A stretch of 64,000 bases of DNA from Lasioglossum baleicum (lineage: Eukaryota; Arthropoda; Insecta; Hymenoptera; Halictidae), in the NCBI RefSeq assembly GCF_051020765.1, contig NW_027469179.1:310001-374000 (forward strand), given 5' to 3'. The translations under genes and the position numbers were made by a program. Below, one piece after another: positions 59,844-64,000 of the stretch (the first letter of the stretch is position 1; the number at the start of each line of letters is the position of its first letter). The notes under the pieces are model-generated. The model did not search any database and was not told the DNA's origin. It worked only from the letters and a program-made list of their open reading frames with translations.

Positions 59844-62800
59844 GTTTGACGCTCGAACTTCTCATACATACATGAAATTAAGGTGCCCGTCAATAAAATG
59901 TATACTAGTTTGTTCCTCTGAACACGGCGATATACTTTCGATACAGCGGGTTAGTTTCTCGGATGGTAAGGTCTTCTGTCCAACGTTTGACTTTATACCA
60001 AATGGTAACGTTCTAAGCGGTTTCACGCTCTACTTTAATATTTAAACCCTGAATTAATCTGTCTATTGCCAATGCTGTGCATCGGGATTACTCCCGGAAT
60101 GACTGGTTTGGCTCTCGGAATCACAGAATTAGTGAAGGTACTGACATAGCTGTGCGACTCTCATAGAAGGTGGTAAAGATCATGAGCAGTTTGTCCATCT
60201 GTCTCCTAACTCAGAAATTAAAATATGGTGCCCGCCACTAAAATGTATACTAATTTGCGCCTCCTAACACGAAGAAATAATCTCGATACAGCGGATTAGC
60301 TTCTTGGATGATAAGGCCATCGGTAAAGTGTTTGACTTTATACCAATTGGCAATACTCTCAAACGGTTTAACGCTCTGCTTTAATATTCAAACTGTGAAT
60401 TATGGAGTCCATTTCCAAAACTGTCCAGTGGACGTACTCCCGCAATACCTGGTTTGACTCTACCAATAACAGGATAGGAGAAGCTTTTGACTAAGCCGTT
60501 CGCCTGTCACAGATGGTGGAAATGTTCACGAAGGATCTGACATTCGACCTTCTAATCAATGCATGAAATTAAGGTGCTCGCCACTAAAATGCAGCCTAGT
60601 TCGTACTTCTGAACTCGGTGTTTTACTATCGATACAGCGGGCCAGTTCCTCGGAAGGTAAGGTATTTTGTAAGAAGTTTAACCCTACAAGAATAGGTAAT
60701 GCCTTACACCGGCTTGACAGCCTGCTCTATGATTCCAACCGTGAATTGCCTTTGCTATTGCAAATACTGTCCAGTGGAATACCTGGTTTAGGTTTCGGAA
60801 TCACAGGATATATGATGCTATTGACTTAGTCATTCGTCACTCATAGAATGTGGTAACTTAATCGAAAGCTTTGAATCTCGATCGTCTTATGCGTAATGAA
60901 ACTAAGGACCCCGTCACTAAGGTGTTTACTATTGTGTCTCTCTAACGCGTAGCAATTCTCCCGACGCGGCTGGTTAGCTTCTCGGAAGGTACGTCCATCA
61001 GTGAATAGTTAGACTCTATATCAAAAGGTATTGTTGTACAATTGTGAGAACCTGTACTTCAATATTTATACCGGGAAGTAGGGTTTTTAATGCCGATAGT
61101 GTACAGCGGACTTTCTCCCGGAATACATGGTTCGTCTCTCGAAATCACAGGATAGGTGCAGTTCTTGACATAGTCGTTCGATCACCAAAGAAGGTTGTCA
61201 CGATCACGAACGGTGTAACTATAGATCTTCCAATTCATACGTGAAAGTATGGTGCCCGTTATTAAAATGTATACTAATTTCTTTCCCTGAACACCAAGTT
61301 ATACCCACGATACAGCGTGTTATGTTCACGAAAGGTAGGGTATCCGGTAGTGAGTATGACGTTTTCCCCATTTGTAACGTTCTCCAGGGCTTTGAGTCTG
61401 CGCTTTAATATTCATACCGTGTGTTGTGGTGTCTATTTTCTATTCTTTTCAGTGCATTTACATCTGGAATACCTGATTTTCCTCTCCGAATCACAAGATA
61501 GCTGCAGCAATTTACTTACATGTGCGAATTTCAAATATGGTAATAGGGTTTTCGAAAGGTTTGGCACTCGACATTGAAACACATACATGAAATTAATGTG
61601 CTAGTCATTAAAATGTATACTAATTCGTCCATCTGGACACGAACTTATACTCTCGATGATGCCTCTGCGCTTCGCGGAAGGTAAGGCCTTCGGTAAATCG
61701 TTTGACCTTATACGAATTAGAAAGGCTCGCAAACGGTTTGACGCTCTACATTAATATTCAAACCGTGAATTAGACTGCCAATTGCCAATACTCTTCAGCG
61801 AACTTACTCTCGGTTTTCCCGGGTTATCTCCCAGAATCACGAGATAGGTGGAGCTACTGATTAGCTGTTCGAGTCACAAGGAAGGTGGTCACGCTCCCGA
61901 ACCGTTTGACAATCGACAAACTAATTCAGACATGAACTTACGTCGCCCGTCACTGAAATGAATACTAGTGTGTTTCCCTAAACACGAAGCTATACCGTCG
62001 GTACGGCGAACGAACTGTTCGAACGGTAAGGCATTCGGAAGACGTTTGACTTTATAGCAATTGCTATCATTCTTGAACGGATTGACGCTCTACTTTAACA
62101 TGCAAACCGTGGATTAAGGTGTCAGTTGCCAATAAACTTCAACGGTCTAACTTCCGGATTACCTGATTTGACTCTAGGAATCACAGGATGAGTGAATCAA
62201 TAGACTTAACCGTCCATCTCGCGCGTAACATGGTAAGGTCCTCGAACAAATCGACACTCGATCTTTTAATTCATTCATGAAATAAAGGGGCCTGTCACTA
62301 AAATGTGCACTAATTTTCTTCTCTATACACGAAGTTGTACTGTCGATGCAGCGGGTCAGGTACGCGGACGATTCGGCCTTCGGTAAAACGTTTGACTTTA
62401 TAACAGATGGTAACGTTCAAAAACGGTTTGACGCCCTATTTTAATATTCACTCCGCGAATTAAGATATCTATGTCGAATACTCTTCAGCGCCTTTTCCCT
62501 CGGATTACATGCTTTGACTCTCGGAACCTCAGTATAGGTGAGGCCATACACTTAGCCGTTCGTCTCTAACAGAAATGGGTAACGTTCCCGAACTGTTTGA
62601 TCCTCGATCTAGTAATTCGTGCATGAAGTTAAGGTGCTGGTCACTGAAATGCAGACTAACATTTTTGTCTGCTCACGAATCTATATTCTATATACAGCAG
62701 GAAAGCATTTTGGGCGGGATGGTCTTCAGTAAAGCGTTTGACTTTATAGCAATTGGTAACGATATACACCGTTTTGACGGTCTGATTTAAATATTCAAGA

Positions 62801-64000
62801 GTATTGGCAATAGACACCTTAATTAACAGCATGAATACTAAAGCACTGTTCAGCTTATTTACTCCCCGAATACCAGGTTTCATGTGATTCCCGGAACCAC
62901 AAGAAAAGGTGGAGATGTTGACTCAGCCGTTCGAGTCTGAAAGAAGGTGGTAACGTTCTCGAAAAGTTGGTAACTAGATCTTCTAATTAATACATGATAT
63001 TATGGTGCCGTCACATAAATATGTTACTGGTTCGTTCCGTTGACCACGGTTTTATACTCTAGGAACGGCGGGTTAGCTTCTCCGAAGGTTAGGCCACCGA
63101 TAAAATGTTTGATTTTATACCAATTGGCAACGCTCTAGAGCGGTTTGACGCAGTACTATAACATTTTAACCGTGACTTAAGGTGTTAATTGCCAATACTG
63201 TTTCGGGGATCTACTCCCCAAATACCTGGTTTCACTTTCGGAATCACAGGATATGTGATGCTATTGTCTCAGCAGTTCGACTCTCAAAGAAGGTGGTAAC
63301 GTTCTCGATCGGTTTGACTCTCGGTTTTGCCAGTCATACTTAAAAATAAAGTGTGTTTCGGCTAAAATCTCTACCAATTTGTTTCCGTGAACACTAAGCA
63401 AGACACTCTCTACACCGGGTTAGGGTTTAGGAGGATAAGGCCTTCTGTAAAGGTTTGACACTATACCAATGGGTAACGTTCTACTATGGTTTGTCGCCCT
63501 ACTTTAGTGTTCATACGGTGAACTAACATATCCATCGGCTATACTGCACTGTGGATTGAGACCCGGAGTACCTAGTTTGTTTCTCTGAATCACAGGACAG
63601 GTTAAGCTATTCACATAGCCGGTCGACTCTTAAAGGAGGTGCTTACATTCTCGAACGGTTTGACCATCGATCTTCAAGTTAACTTGAAGTTATCTTTCCG
63701 ACACTGAAAGGAATACTAATTTCTTTCTCTCAACACGAGGTTATACTCATGATACCGCGGGTTAATTTTTCGGTGGGTATTGTTTTCGGCAAAGCGTTAG
63801 TCTTTATAGCCACTGGTAACGGTTTCAAACGGATTTTCGCTTTACGTTAACATTAAAACCGAGAATTAATGTGTCCGTTCCCAACAGTGTTCAGAGGGTT
63901 TACTCCCGGAATACCTGGTTTGACCCTGGGCATCACAGCATATATGAAGTTATTGAAACAGATGTTCGATTCTCTAAGAGGGTGGTAACGTTCACGTTCC
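59844..64000 (-). repeat. Satellite A array, minus polarity (A-), to window end
   Basis: About 12 A- units run off the right edge of the window. They include good matches to the family consensus (for example GTAAGGCCTTCGGTAAATCG near 61680) and one variant-subfamily unit near 63390 (CACTAAGCAAGACACTC). A 45-bp micro-inversion sits at 62799-62843. No gene is seen in this stretch. Confidence 0.92.
62799..62843 (+). repeat. 45-bp micro-inversion inside an A- monomer
   Basis: Within minus-polarity sequence, GAGTATTGGCAATAGACACC and TTAATTAACAGCATGAATACTAAAG read in plus polarity, and CACTGTTCAGC returns to minus polarity. The left flank TTTAAATATTCAA and the inverted ATGAATACTAAAG are two opposite copies of the same block, so the inversion also duplicated its edge. 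Confidence 0.85.

Noticed and set aside
1..64000. CRISPR array or other repeat-spacer structure
   Set aside because: Repeats are contiguous 312- and 346-bp tandem monomers without unique spacers, in a eukaryotic context.
1..64000. CENP-B box (TTCG-N4-A-N2-CGGG) in either satellite
   Set aside because: I looked around the TTCG and CGGG sites of both consensus monomers and found no match with correct spacing.
1..64000. Insect telomeric TTAGG repeats marking a chromosome end
   Set aside because: Only isolated TTAGG pentamers are seen, never in tandem.

Overview
This window is almost entirely eukaryotic satellite DNA. I see no intact host gene, rRNA, tRNA or CRISPR array. Two unrelated tandem-repeat families fill about 95% of it. 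Satellite A has a monomer of about 346 bp, and satellite B one of about 312 bp that is AT-rich. The only recognisable protein-coding remnant is a decayed piggyBac-type transposase at 35.5-36.6 kb. Long diverged satellite arrays, (AC)n and (AT)n microsatellites and a TTAA-targeted piggyBac-like element suggest a metazoan, plausibly an arthropod, and a heterochromatic (pericentromeric or similar) location. The organism and the chromosomal position are inference.

Layout, with A+ defined as the polarity of the first 4 kb and B+ as the polarity of the 36.6-59 kb block: A+ 1-3955; A- 3956-11230; B- 11231-13600; B+ 13601-18750; A+ 18751-23475; A- 23476-27270; A+ 27271-29570; A- 29571-33231; A+ 33232-34260; piggyBac-like element, 3'-truncated, 34261-36620; B+ 36621-51251; GC-rich unidentified insertion 51252-51800; B+ 51801-58998; A+ 58999-59843; A- 59844-64000, with a 45-bp micro-inversion at 62799-62843. 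Boundaries are good to roughly 5-15 bp because monomers are strongly diverged.

Main structural points. (1) The A monomer is an old fused dimer. Its two halves (about 169-177 bp) share a motif GGTAACGTTCTC...AACGGTTTGAC and are alignable beyond it. (2) Five of the six large A polarity switches lie at or within a few bases of that motif, and several half-register slips also occur in it. (3) The three direct A/B junctions all break the B monomer in the same ~60-bp neighbourhood, which carries a duplicated GTGTCGCTCCG motif. (4) The piggyBac-like element sits at the TTAA of an A monomer on its left but runs straight into B on its right. That A/B boundary therefore formed after the insertion, by loss of the element's 3' half.

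Nothing here works as a gene pathway. The transposase has three in-frame stops and no C-terminus. The interest of the region lies in satellite architecture and in how its breakpoints relate to sequence motifs inside the monomers. All similarities were judged by eye, with no alignment program or database.
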